This document shows, piece by piece, positions 11,411 through 23,700 of a DNA stretch of 64,000 nucleotides (position 1 is its first letter; every line of letters begins with the position of its first letter). The notes under the pieces are model-generated. The model had not been told where the DNA came from, did not search any database, and saw nothing but the letters and a program-made list of their open reading frames with translations. Both the position numbers and the translations under genes were made by a program. The DNA comes from Spodoptera frugiperda (lineage: Eukaryota > Arthropoda > Insecta > Lepidoptera > Noctuidae), in assembly GCF_023101765.2 (NCBI RefSeq), contig NC_064212.1:10974001-11038000 (forward strand), given 5' to 3'.

Positions 11411-13883
11411 TCACATTTTGTATTTACTACTTTTTCGTGCAAATACAGGTGTAGAGAAATTGTCGGGTGTTACGTTAGGGCTCGGTAAAGGTGTTTTAGG
11501 AGTTTCATGTGATAACGAGACTGTTGACGCATTCTTGATAGCATCCGGTAAATCCTCAGGTAAATTTGTTGGCTGTGAGGTTGCTGCAGACGATCTTTTT
11601 TCCGATATTGTTTTAAGAATGTTTTTACCGGCTTCTTTAGTCTGTAAAGAGTAATATATTATGTTATTTTTTTTATAATGAATAACATCAATTTTATTCA
11701 CAGAAATATATTGGGCAAATTATATATCAACTTACACTTTCATGTTCCAAGCATTTGTAAGCATAATGGGCGGCATGGTCAAGTAACGAAAATCTAAGAT
11801 AGTACTGTGCTAAATAACGCTGTGCCGCTGGTAATTCCTTACTGCCTGCATTGGCGGGGTCTTGACAAGCAGCCGTATATGCCGCCGCCGCACTATTTGG
11901 CATATTAGACTTTTCATACAACCTGAAATAATTTTTTTAATAGCAATATTAATGTAAGCTTCATAAATTATTTAGTATATTCAATCAATGTTAATATTGC
12001 TTTTAAATAATTAAGGTCATGATAAAGATGGATTAATTTTCCTGTTCACTAGTAAGTATTGGTGGCGTAACAATATTACATAATTTTAGGCAGTTTATAC
12101 TGAATACTTACTTAGCTAGTTTAAATAGGGCCATGCCTTCAATATCACCGGTGCTGTGAGCTTTGTAGTAACATTTGAGTGCATTAGGGATTTTATCCAT
12201 CTTCTCATATGCTTCTCCGAGAGACACCAACATTCTCGAGTCATCGGGTTTTAGCTGTGCAGCTCTTGAATAGTAATATATGCAGTAACCATTGAGTCCT
12301 AAGATTTCATAAGCTTGTCCAAGACCATTCCATGCCCGGTAATCATTCCTGTTTACATCTGGAAATATTTTTATAGGGATATGGGAATATTTAGGATTTC
12401 AGTCATTTGTTATGGAATAAAATCTGATTAATGGAATAAAAAAATATTTACCTATAGCTTGCCTGTAACACTGTATTGCAGCATTAGAATTTTGTAGTTC
12501 AATAAATTCATGCCCCATGAGGATCCATGCTGAGAGATATTGAGGATCTAATGAGAGTGCCCTTTGGAAATATATTACAGCCTTTTGATGTTCACTTCTT
12601 AAACTATAATAGTTCCCTGAAAGTACACATCTCTTTTGTTATTTTCAAAACTCATTATTTGGATTTTATTGTATAAAAATCAAAGCAACTTACCAATAAC
12701 ACAACATGTCTCAACTCTGTATTTATCTATAGACACAGCTCTCTGGGCTAAGTTTGCAAGTTCCATTCTCTTTTCTTTAAGATAAAGAAGATGAGAATAT
12801 ACATCCCAGTTGTCCAATCTATATGGATCATTTTGATACAACTCACGGAACAGTGCCAGCGATGAATCTACATCTAAAATAATAATATTGATGTGTTTAT
12901 TATCACTATAAATTAAACACTAATAGTAATTTTATCAAATAAATTTATAATTACCTCTTCTGTCATGGTGAGCAATAGCCATTTGAGCAGTGACATAAGT
13001 ACTCTTTTCAAACCCTGCTGCAACCAATACCATATAGGCTTCCAAAGCTTGCTCTGATAATTTCAATTCAACAAAAGCATGTGCAGCAAAGAAATACATC
13101 ATCCAATGCTGAGGGAGTTGGAATGAATCTAATGCTTCATATTCATTGGCTAGACCTGCAAGCTCCACCCAGGCAGACCACAGGGTGGGCGCCGCTGCCA
13201 CTGCAGCCTGCAACACTGTCACTGCTTGACTTCTCAAGTCAAGTTTCTTCAAAACCACACCCTCTAAGTACAATAGATATCCATCTAGATTGCTTCGGTT
13301 TGCCTGGAAATTTTAATTATTAATTACTGTACATTACTATAGAATTGTATAATTAAATCTTAATATCCGTTTATTTACGAAAGTTGGGTCAGTGGGTAGC
13401 CTTAGGGGCGGATTTTCTAATGATACTTACTTTAAAATAAGAGAGTAAATCTAATAAAACTTGTGTTGAATCTGTATTTTCTGTGCCCAAATCTGTAGCA
13501 TTGTCCAATCGTTTTTTCTCACTTGACATGTATTGCGAATATTTATGGAGAAAAACACATTTAGAACTCGAGCAGTTTTCTAAGAAATGTGCAGCCCTGT
13601 CGTATTCTTGACAGTCGAAATAAGTTTTAGCCAAGGTATAAGCTTCTCTTTCTTCTGGCGAAATATCATCTTCCTGAGTAGACGGAGGATGTTCATAAGT
13701 TATTTTGTGATCCCTCAAAGAGTAATTTAACTCGGCAAGCCATTTTGTAGTTTGTGTAAGTCCACGATCTGTGCATTCACGGATGCCATGTAGAATATCG
13801 ATCCTTACTTGGTTTATATCAATTTTAATGTCACCCTTAGAATTAAGTGATAACGGCTGCATGTTATTGTAATTCAGTGACAT
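11411..13883 (-). CDS. CDC23: CDC23/APC8, TPR subunit of the anaphase-promoting complex
   Basis: Seven exons on the minus strand join in frame: 13883-13431, 13303-12955, 12873-12694, 12616-12452, 12358-12112, 11922-11736 and 11641-11411, giving 603 residues, close to the roughly 600 of animal CDC23. The product is a scaffold of the APC/C ubiquitin ligase that drives mitotic exit. The N-terminal APC8 domain (ILHGIRECTDRGL.QTTKWLAELNYSL) is followed by about a dozen TPR units. The most diagnostic are DPYRLDNWDVYSHLLYLK, SLDPQYLSAWILMGHEF, NDYRAWNGLGQAYEIL and DSRMLVSLGEAYEKM. The last exon encodes a Ser/Thr/Pro-rich tail (ETPKTPLPSPNVTPDN) with candidate CDK sites. The start chosen is the first ATG in the open frame; the codons before it are open but contain no ATG. 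Confidence 0.95.
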
Positions 13884-14498
13884 AACATTAAAGTGTAAAT
13901 GCAGTTTATTTTTCAAAATATTAAAACCAAACCAGAAAAGAACAACCTCGCAAACGTAATTTAAACTAGGTATTATTCTGAGTGTTTAAACGGCAAATCC
14001 AAAGTGACAGTGACACTAGTTAAATTTGACATTTTGACTTTGACGCGGAATGATGGAATCTCCTTATCTATGGTACATTGCTTTCCAGGTTAGAAAAAAA
14101 TATATTTGAAATTTTGAACAATATGTAACCTATTACCATCTCATTCACACTATAGTAAAAGGAAAGAAACACAAATATTCAAAAAAACGCGCAGTACACA
14201 GGGTACAGACATCGCGTCGCACATTTCCGTGTCATGTCGTATCGTACCTACTGTCATTTTGTTTTGTCAATTAATTCTCCAGGCAATGTTTTAGATTAAC
14301 ATAGAAGTTGAGTTGAATTTAATATTTATGTTACACTGAAGTCCCGAGTCGATTTTATTCAGTTATTGCTAGGACTCCGAAGTGTAAACACTCCTGTGTG
14401 GAGAGTACTTAGTATTTCGAGAAAACGAGACGTAAACTAAGTATCGATTTGAAAACAATACTGCTTTTCGCTTGTAATTAAAGAAAAATATTCAAGCA
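13884..14498. promoter_or_regulatory. Divergent intergenic region CDC23/HSBP1
   Basis: 615 bp separate the CDC23 (minus) and HSBP1 (plus) start codons. It contains a moderately GC-richer patch (about 14185-14260) and no convincing TATA box. A bidirectional promoter is the simplest reading; transcription starts are not visible from sequence. Confidence 0.45.
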
Positions 14499-15264
14499 AT
14501 GGCAGAACAAAACACAGAAACAACAACAACTGACGTGGAGAACACCTACACGGCACCGGGCAATGATCCAAAAAACATGCAGGAGGTGACACAATATGTA
14601 AGTGCACACTATTGCAATAACATTTATTCAAATGTTGGGTCTACCTACTGAAGCAACGTAATTAATAAAACATTATTTGAATTAGCAGCATTCTATAATT
14701 TATTACGTAATTTCGATACTATATTCCATCCTATCTTAATAATTTCAGATTGAAGTTTAAATTATTTATAATGAGGGTTAATTTGGTATTCTCATTGGTT
14801 CCAATAGTAACTGCAACACCTTTATAATGTTTTTAATTTAAGTACCATTTTAAAATTAAGTTTTTTTCTCTAATAAATGCATTTCAGTCATGCTGCAACA
14901 CCACCACAGGCATGTGGCCCATAGTATGACATATTGTATATAATAATATGACATTATAAGAAATATAAATGAGATTTTTTGGAAATTTTTGAGCTCAAAA
15001 CATTAGAGAAACATAAGATTAAAATTAGAAAGAAACATAAGATTTCGAGTCCAGTAAAAAGTTCCCTCAGGAAATATTTAAAAACCTATAAGAATATTTA
15101 TATTTTTGCAGGTTCAGTCACTCCTACAAAATATGCAAGACAAATTCCAGAGTATGTCAGATCAGATCATTAACCGGATAGATGAGATGGGAACTCGTGT
15201 TGATGAATTGGAGAAGAATATAACAGATCTTATGACACAAGCTGGTGTTGAAAATGAGAAGTAG
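14499..15264 (+). CDS. HSBP1: Heat shock factor-binding protein 1 (HSBP1)
   Basis: Two exons (14499-14597 and 15112-15264) encode 83 residues, near the usual 75-86. The variable Glu/Thr-rich N-terminus is followed by the almost invariant coiled coil VQSLLQNMQDKFQSMSDQ and then IINRIDEMGTRVDELEKNI and TDLMTQAGVE. The heptad pattern is obvious. HSBP1 trimerises, binds the HSF1 trimerisation coiled coil and dampens the heat-shock response; it also takes part in WASH complex assembly in other animals. The splice joins TAT to GTT in phase 0 (donor GTAAGT, acceptor TTTTTGCAG). A long AT-rich 3' UTR appears to follow, with AATAAA-like sites near 16665. Identity is certain. Confidence 0.96.
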
Positions 15265-16797
15265 TACCTAATATACCTTAGCAGCAGTGATCCTAGATGT
15301 AACAATCACACCACATTGTTTTGTGCCTGAATCATGTCATTTTTACCATTTAGTGTCAAAGTAAATACATTAAAACAAATATAAAGATTGTATAGGTGAT
15401 ATCACTCCATAGGGGCTGAATGATTATGTGGCTCATGTATTATAATAATAGTAATATTGTTACATAAGACCACCCTTTATAAATAGATAAGATAATATTA
15501 TTAAAACATAAGTAAAACGGCAGGGGAGGGGCTGTAGCCAATTTGCAATTTTACTCTATCTCCACAGGGCAATATATTCATAAAATTATGTACATGGAGT
15601 GTAACACCAATGAATAATTTTTAATATAAACAGTTAAGTAAATGATGTTGGTATTAATACATTTGTAATACAAAAATCCAGTGTTTCATTGAGATAGAAT
15701 TGGATACTTTTTAATTTTTAAAACCATGTAGGCTAATACATGTGAGAAAAACTTAATTCCAATAATGGTGTGCACACATTATGGTACCATATTTACTACT
15801 TTTAGACTGGCTAGTTTACATAATAAGACATGTATCATGTGGTATGTTCAAGCCTTTAGTGCATGTAATAGGATTAAACAGTACCATAAAATAGACATAA
15901 TAATGGCATGAGGTTTGTGAAATTGTTCAAATATTGGCATCTACTGAATGAATTAAGATATTTGAAGTGTTCCTTTGTTATTATACATAGTACGCTAGTA
16001 GTTTTCTAATAGATGGGAAGTGGATATCTAAAGGCAAAGCAATATGGAGTGATCAGATAATTGGGTTATTGTAAGATTCTAGCATTTTACTAAGCACAGT
16101 GAAAGTACTATAATATATTATCTGTGTTTGCGCAAGCATTTGTATGATTGTTTATTTTGTAATTAAATTGTGTTATATTATAAATTTGATGTTTTTGTTA
16201 CTAGGATAAACAAGGGGTTAGTATCTAGAGGGTGAATATTGATCAGGATGGTGCCTGCCACATAATGGTACGAGATGGAAAACACGATCGCGTGTACATT
16301 ACCTACTAAAGGCAACCATTATGTAAAGGTATCATAATTCCACTTGCGATTGTGTTCCTTTGAGCCTTATAATAAAACAAAACATATTTATGGCTCGAAT
16401 TTAGCTTACGGTCCAGAAGTCAATGCAAATCCACTCGACAATGACTTAAGCCGCCTGGCTACCGAAGTTATTCGCAGGGGTGACTTAAATCCTTCCAGTG
16501 ATTGTTCATACATATTACAACAAACTCTGGAAATTAGTAATTGTGTGTGGATGTAGATAAGCTGTACCTTTTTGCCTCTATAACCTACATGTATTCAGTC
16601 CTGCATAGTGTGCAAACGTGTCCTTACTGCCTAAAGGCATGACAAAGTCTTATGCTCAAGAAATGAATAAATATGTACAAAATAGAATGTTTAAAATATT
16701 TATACCATTATTTAGTTACCTACTTAGTTGGTAAATATAGTTTTACAGCGAGACTTGTTTAATATTTTGCAGTTTGGTGAACACCAAAGGTTACAAT
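15265..16797. other. HSBP1 3' UTR/intergenic, no gene seen
   Basis: AT-rich sequence without a supported exon. An ORF of about 70 codons at 16344-16556 has no recognisable homology. Most of this is probably 3' UTR of HSBP1 or spacer. The far end carries the hAT-type MITE listed separately. Confidence 0.45.
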
Positions 16798-16961
16798 CAG
16801 TGTCGGCGTAAGGGCCACTGACACCCCGGGCGAAAATATTGTGGCGCCCACTTGAGGGAAGCAATATCAAGTGTTAGTAGTAGTTTTTCATTTTATTGGC
16901 GCCCCCCAGACTTTGTCGCCCTGGGCCATCGGCCCATGTCGCCCCCCTAACGCCGGCACTG
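16798..16961. mobile_element. 164-bp hAT-type MITE with 8-bp target duplication
   Basis: The termini are imperfect inverted repeats starting CAGTGTCGGCGTAAGG and ending CCTAACGCCGGCACTG. The element is flanked on both sides by the identical octamer GTTACAAT (16790-16797 and 16962-16969). An 8-bp duplication with CAGTG ends is the hallmark of hAT transposons. It is too short to code and is much more GC-rich than its surroundings. Insertion between the convergent HSBP1 and CIBAR genes disrupts no exon. Confidence 0.88.
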
Positions 16962-17129
16962 GTTACAATATGAATTAAGTATATTCCAAATAAAACAAAA
17001 TGTCATGAAATAATCAGATAGTGTATTATTTTGTCTCGTTATAATAATGTACCTACCTACTTGATATAGGCAACTTAAATTAAATTAAATCTACTAGGTA
17101 ATCAAATAAAACACGAACACAAAGTAAAA

Positions 17130-19792
17130 TCAACGTGATTCAGTCTCCTCTGAAGAATCTTCATCGGTTTCCTCAGATTCCTGCAAAAAGAATATGATTT
17201 ATTACTCATTAAAACGAATTTTCTAAAAAAATATAAATAATAACAATATTACCGATGTCTCCTCCTCCTCCTCCTCTTTGTTAGCTGAATTATTCATGAG
17301 TGCTGCAAGTGACCCAGTTCTAACCAGCCCCGAAGTACCATACTTTTCAGGTGACTTCGCCTTTCGTGCATTCTGCAAAGAGGGGTACAGTGAACAAGTA
17401 GATACCTACCTACATAGGTACTTACATACCTCCCTATTGAAAAGTATCCATAAGGGCATTCCGTTAATTCCAACCCCCTTTTTAACAATTTGGGTCCTAT
17501 GTAGGTAATAATGTGGGATAAATAAAAGGTACCTACTTCTGTGACTAGGTCAAAAATGGGGTAGACACCCAATCATATTATGTATATTCAACCCGTGAAC
17601 CGAATCTGAGGCGACTTGGTCGGCAGTCGCAACTTGCGACGCGATTCTACCAATCGATTTATGAGTTAGTGAAGTGACGCGAAAAAAACATTCGATATTT
17701 ACCTACTCAAGACTGCCTAGTCCAAGGTAGGTACACTACGGTTACGTGCTTACTTATTTAGAAGCAGGTACCTACTGAATATTGACTATTCATCCTATTC
17801 GAATCCAAATTCTAGTGAGTAGGTTCCTATTTATACAAAAATCAATACTAACCGCAGAGTCATCATTATCATTGGGAGAGTGTGGATTCATGAGTGATGC
17901 GAGAGACGAAGATCTGACTGACATTCCAGGATTGGGTTGTTTCTCTGGTGAGCGGAGTTTTCGTCTGAAGTTCTGTGTAGGTTTACATTTAATTAATTTT
18001 AATATGAATAGGTAAGATTTGAATATGAAAAGGTACAGTAATCATTGATATTACAGAAATTATAGGAGTATTTACCGTTTGATCCTCGTTATCTGAAAGA
18101 CCTGTATTCAAACGCTTCACACAGAAAAAGTAATTATTAGAAAATTTACTAATAAAAGTAAGTAAATCTCTACGTCCTGTATAGATACTAATTTAAGTCA
18201 AACCGTTTAATCAATCGCTTACCTCTAGGTCAGCCTTATCATTGATGTCACTGATCTGTTGATAAGCAACAGTAAGTAGTTCCACTGCCTTCGCGTGGAA
18301 AGTCATTTCAATCATGACAAAGTCAGACAGTAGTGTCTTCAGTTGCTGAAGTTTCCGGCGCTCGAAGAACTCAGTCTGCTCACTCAAACCCTTAGCTGTA
18401 CGAGACATTTCCGCAGAAGCCTTGAGAAGTTCAGATTCTGCATATGTCTAAGTATAAACGATTCTAAATTAAGAAGTTTGTTGAGCATTTTAATTCTATT
18501 CTAATCAAATATTGGACACCTTTTAAGAATGATTTCTATAGGAGCTTTCCTTACCTACCCATCTATGTTTTAGGTTTGTTTTATATTCATTTCAGTTAGT
18601 AGGTACACACCTACTTACCCTATGGTCTTAATCCGAACATTTCAGTACCCCCAGGCCCTCCAATTCTGTACCATGGCACCGGTGGCACCGCGCTATATAC
18701 AGCACTATATGGTTGGGTAGGTAACTAAATCTAGCGTAGCGATTGGTTTGCTGCGGCTAACCGCACATAAGTACCTCAAGTTCAGGTCGACGTAATATAT
18801 TCAATTTAATATACTATTAATACAGGGGTTAACTTACAACTTGCTGTCTGTTAAACGGCTGCCTCTCCCTAGCTTTGTCTAGCACTTTCTTGCGAGCAAG
18901 CTCCTTTTCGCGGACGTTCATTGTATGCTTTAGCTCTTCCCTGGCATGTTTACAAATGGTTTCGTATTGGCACAGCTCTCCAATCACCTAAATAATTTTG
19001 TAAATTTTAAATATAATAATCATAGGTAGGTTGAATCTATCGTGCTTCGATAAAATGAAATTAGGTAGGTCACGACATCATACTGAAGTTCTATTCTAGT
19101 ATTCATATGTATAGGTACCTAATGATTATGTTTTGTTCTATTTACCTTAGCTTCTAGACGTTGTACTTCGCAATTTCTATACTCTTCGATAGCTGTTAAT
19201 GTAGTTGAAAGATTTTCTAAGCCGTTGCTTAAAGATTTATTTACGATTTCATTGTTGGCGTAATCCTTAAGAACTTTAACTAGTTCATCTCCCATATCAC
19301 GTAATCTGTTAGTATAGGGCATGATTAATGTTGGTAGATATTTAGGTATGCACATAATGCTTGAATGTATAATCGTCTTCCCTCTTTTCTCCTTTTATTT
19401 TTCGAAGGGGAAAAGTATTGCTTATACCTAGGTACAATTTGTTGTCATCTCTGAAGACAAAAATACGAAGGCATGTAAAAGCCAATTTTAACGCTGGTTT
19501 CACATGGTTTTAGATTTTTAGCACAATTATGATTAATTTGGTTTGGTACCTACTAGCAAAACCATCACATTGTATGTCCTAGGTAGGTAGGCACTTACTT
19601 AAGTATTATAATTTTAAACTTAATCGTGTAGGTAATTAACAAAGTTTTTACTCGCCTGGCTGTTTTTCGAGTATAATCACCGAAAGCAACACAAAGTTCT
19701 CCAAAGTTTTTTTCCACATTAGTAATGCGATCCTGAATGAATTTGGCTTGCTGTTCATAACTTAATGAATGTGGATTATCACCTCTAAACAT
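17130..19792 (-). CDS. CIBAR1: CIBAR/FAM92, CBY1-interacting BAR-domain protein
   Basis: Eight exons on the minus strand: 19792-19656, 19305-19146, 18987-18838, 18447-18223, 18101-18076, 17964-17853, 17372-17253 and 17180-17130, giving 326 residues. The BAR domain fills residues 10-230 with the family blocks ITNVEKNFGELC, KTARLRDMGDELVKVL, EEYRNCEVQRLEAKV, ESELLKASAEMSRT, LKTLLSDFVMIEMTFHAKA and DLEV. The tail is Ser-rich with two SSLASLMN/GSLAALMN repeats and a polyglutamate C-terminus. In animals the protein works with Chibby at the ciliary transition zone and basal body membrane. Intron 1 needs a GC donor (CAG/GCGAGT) to give KTARLRD, which matches the family exactly. Exon 5 is only 26 nt. 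The tail exons are the least certain, but all phases close and the reading ends in TGA. Confidence 0.9.
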
Positions 19793-20723
19793 CTTGAAAA
19801 TAATTAGGTAAGATTCAGTGATGAAAATATTATGAAGTTTGTTTGTTTACTATTTGGTTGCCATGGTAATAAAGTGGATGCAGGTAGCAATCGCAATTCG
19901 CAATGCATAGTTTTAAAATGAGGGTGGCGCTTGGCGCTGTTTTATGTACTACCGGTGTGTGTCCCACCTGTGTGCAATTAATGAGGCTTTTTGATACCTT
20001 TTCCCCTTTTTATGCCTAATAGCATACCCGGCGAACTCCGTTTCGCCACCAATGATTTTCCCTGTTTTCCTGCTTTTCTCTTGAATTTTTCTTTGCTATA
20101 AACCTCACGGAGCCCGAGACCTTTCCAACGAATGCAAAACAGTGGAAATCGGTTCGTGCGTTCTGGAGTTATAGCGTCAGGAACGAAAACCCGACTTATT
20201 TTTATATTATAAGAATAAATGATAATATATTCTTACTAAACAGATGGGGCCCAGATTAGGGCTGATGCCTGATCCGGAGCGCGGGTAGATCACGACGTGT
20301 TTTCCCTCGAGTGTCTTAACTAAAGGTACGTTGAAACTACCGTTGATTGTATTGCACCGTTGCACATCCTTATTTCCTAGCTATTTGTTTTTTAGAATTT
20401 CGTCTTTTACACATACAAACTGAGAATCTGATAGCATTTTATGGGAAATTTTGTTTGGTTATTTATCCAGTATTTATATCATTTTGAGTATTTATTCGAA
20501 AAATGCTCATCTCTATACACCATAGACAATATTAATGCTAAATATACTAATTTTTTTCTCTGGAATGCTTTAGGTTGTATGACATAATTTGATTGACAGT
20601 TCGATGCTCATGTCAAATATGAGCGTCTGTCTCTGTCATCAATACTGAAATTGCCAAACTACAACAGCTGTTTGTTTTTTGTGTTTGTTTCCTTGTGATC
20701 TCGTCAATTTATTTAATATAGAA
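19793..20723. promoter_or_regulatory. Divergent region CIBAR/RAB3GAP1 with repeat
   Basis: This 931-bp stretch separates the two start codons. A dispersed repeat occupies 20026-20212. The remaining roughly 500 bp before RAB3GAP1 and 230 bp before CIBAR hold the presumed promoters. No motif stood out. Confidence 0.4.
20026..20212 (+). repeat. Dispersed repeat ACCCGGCGAACTCCG family, copy 1
   Basis: It begins ACCCGGCGAACTCCGTTTCG and continues through CCTCACGGAGCCCGAGACC and GGAGTTATAGCGTCAGGAA to a T/A-rich end. A close relative lies at 49542-49736 in the same orientation. Ends without terminal inverted repeats suggest a retroelement 3' tail or SINE. Confidence 0.75.
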
Positions 20724-23700
20724 ATGAATGAAGAAATAGATGAATATGATATTTACCACCAGGATTTTACAACAGCATCGGAATGGGAAATATTCATTGC
20801 TCGAATAGAAGAGATTATAAAAGATTGGAGATTGTCGAAATCTTCTTTATCTAAATTGTCAGGAGGGTATACAAAGAAATGGATTGGAAAATCGGAGGAA
20901 ATACAGTTTCAGGGTAACAAATACATATTATCTTATCATATGCTGGAACCTGTCAAATCTGCAGAGGAAACTGTGGAAACAAAGAATAATTCTATTCTTG
21001 TTGATCTACATAATGGTATTTGGGAATCTACAACAAAATTTATGGACGACCTTGATGGAAGTCCTTTTCCAGTATCAAGTTGGTATGGCTTAAAACGTTA
21101 TTTAATGCTATATTCAAGTTTACCATTGGTAGATGGAAATTTAATAAAACTTGTAATGAGCTCTGCAAATATTGCTTTTGCTAACACAGACTGTGGTGTG
21201 CCTTTCTTTGTTAAGATAAGAGAACATTGGCAACCCACATATTTAGGGTTCTATGAAGACACTGAACACAAAGTGAGTTTTGACACAATCCATTTGAAAA
21301 GAATTTCAAATCAGTGCTCACATCTGAGTGGGTTGGTGAGCTTGTTCAAATCAAAAATTGCATCTCCTGTTGCTCTAGATGCTGTTGTAGTGTCTACTAA
21401 GTTTTCTTATGAATTAAAAGATGTTGATGCATTTGCTTGGAGGAAGACTACACAGTCAAATGAGTTTTTATCAATAGAAGGATTTGATGTCAGAAAGCTA
21501 TTGGAACTTCCTTTTGGTTCTGAAAAGAATCCCATTCAAAGTGTGCTGCTCAACACTATCTGGCCAAAATTCCGTGAGTGTGCCATAGTGGATTCTTCTA
21601 CATTTTCTGAATATGATCCACTCATGGCTCCTACTTGGACAATTACCCTCAAAATGAGGGAAAACTTCAATTGTCAATTATCAGAAACTATTAGTAAAAT
21701 TATGGACTTATTGGATAATACTAACTTGCTTATGGATACCCTTGGGCTAAGTAAAAGCCTGGGGTTGGTGAACCCCCTCCATAAAATCACTGAAGCTCCA
21801 ATTACTATATCTAAACTTGTCAAGGCTGCTATGGGACAAAGTAAACACATGTCTGATTTTAAAGGGCCCATAGCTGATGACCTGCTCATGCCACTACTGT
21901 ACTATATATTTCCTGATGCAGTTGATGATAATACTTTCAACTACCCTGAACAGCTGGAAGTAGAATTTAAACAGGTAAAATGTTGTTAACCTTGTTTGCT
22001 AATAGATGGCGCTAGTTGTAGTATTCTACACAAATATAACTAATATAAGTTTGCCTATTTTATTTTTTCAGGTAGATGGTGGGCAGAAGTTGTGCAGCTA
22101 TGTAAAGACTAGTCCAGAGGGGGGTCTGGTATGGCGCGTGTCGGTGACTGCGGCGCGGCTGCTCGATGCTGGTGGTTTGCCCTACCTAGCACATCTATGG
22201 TATGAGTTCTGTCAGGAGCTCCAATACCGGTGGGAACATCGTATTCTCGTACCAGGGTGAGTGTTTAAAAATATATTTCTAAAACAATATAATAATATTC
22301 TTTAGGGATTAAAGATAGAGTCAAGAAAAGCCATGAAAAGTTATTATTTATAAACATTTTATTTACCTTTGATAATAAATAAATATTAGCTATGGATAAG
22401 TCAAGGCAATTAAACATGTTATTAACTTATTATGAACAAGGTGGGGGCCGCACTACTTAGGTGACTGCAATGCGACGGCGAATTTGGGAATAAAGTAAGA
22501 CTAAAAACATTAGACAAATCGAAAATATCAAATGATTTGCCACATTTATATAAAACAGTTCATTGTAGTATCTTGTGGTCCTTAACTATTGACATTTTTA
22601 TGGTTTAGTTGTTTTTATATACGAAATCATGGGATCTTATAGGATAATAAAATATGATAAGTAAATAATATTATTATACTAAATAGCACCATTTTGGATG
22701 AGGTTTAATAAAAATACAACATTTGGCCATTTTTAAAGATTACATGGGACATTTAATTATTGTATAAATTTTATATTACATGTCCTGTACTATATTGCAC
22801 CTTGGTAGTTGGTTTTTAAATATATAAATTTATATAAACTATCTATGAAACAAGGTGTGGAATAGAATCTGCAGTGGTTCAATTTTGCACTGATATCCAC
22901 CAGTGACCTCTTGAGTTTACTGCTTATGACATATTTCCATCTTAAGACCTAGATAAAAAAAATATTTACAAATTACTAACTAAATCTTGTTAGAAATAAA
23001 TATATGAACTACAAAATTTTATTAAATATTATACAACACAAATCAGTGGTAAAAAAGAACACCCTGTGTTCAAAATGCAAATAACATTGTTTTTTTAGTA
23101 TCATTCTACAAATAAAGTTGATATTATCCAGAGTTACAAAGTCAATGGAAAGGAAATATATTTTGACTAGTCCTCACTAACCAATGGTTATAATTTAATA
23201 TTTTATAAAAATATGTTACATGTTAAGAAGGACTAAAAGTATAAATGTTTATTGCATTCACAAATTCGAATTCGAAAAATATACTTAATGAAATTACAAT
23301 ATTTTAATTAAAACTATCTAAAATAGTTTCTACATTACAATATAAATACTAGCATTTACAGTTCTTTAACCTACGGATAGAAGTTAGTATATGTACTGAA
23401 ACTAAGTACAACTATCGTCACGTTTTAAAGGTAACAATATTATTATGAAATATTAATATTTTACGGATACCGGACACACTGGCTCTGACCCGCGAATCGG
23501 CTACAGTGCGCGTGCGCACGTCTCTTGTTTTTTTTCTCATGGCTGTGTCGGCGAGAATGTCGGTGGCCTTTCCGGGCTTCATGACTGCACCACGAGGTAG
23601 TATAGCCCTCGGGAGCCCTTCGCGAAGGCGATGAGCGTCCTCGACATGTCGCATCTCCCCGCGGCGCCGGCGTGTCCCTTACACGCTATAAAGGTACTAA

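Noticed and set aside
16344..16556. 70-codon ORF after HSBP1
   Set aside because: No homology; it lies in probable 3' UTR or spacer DNA.
17964..17976. Upstream acceptor for CIBAR exon 6 (CTACACAG)
   Set aside because: It opens a frame that stops and lacks the SSLASLMN repeat; the next AG (AACTTCAG) gives a consistent frame to the end.
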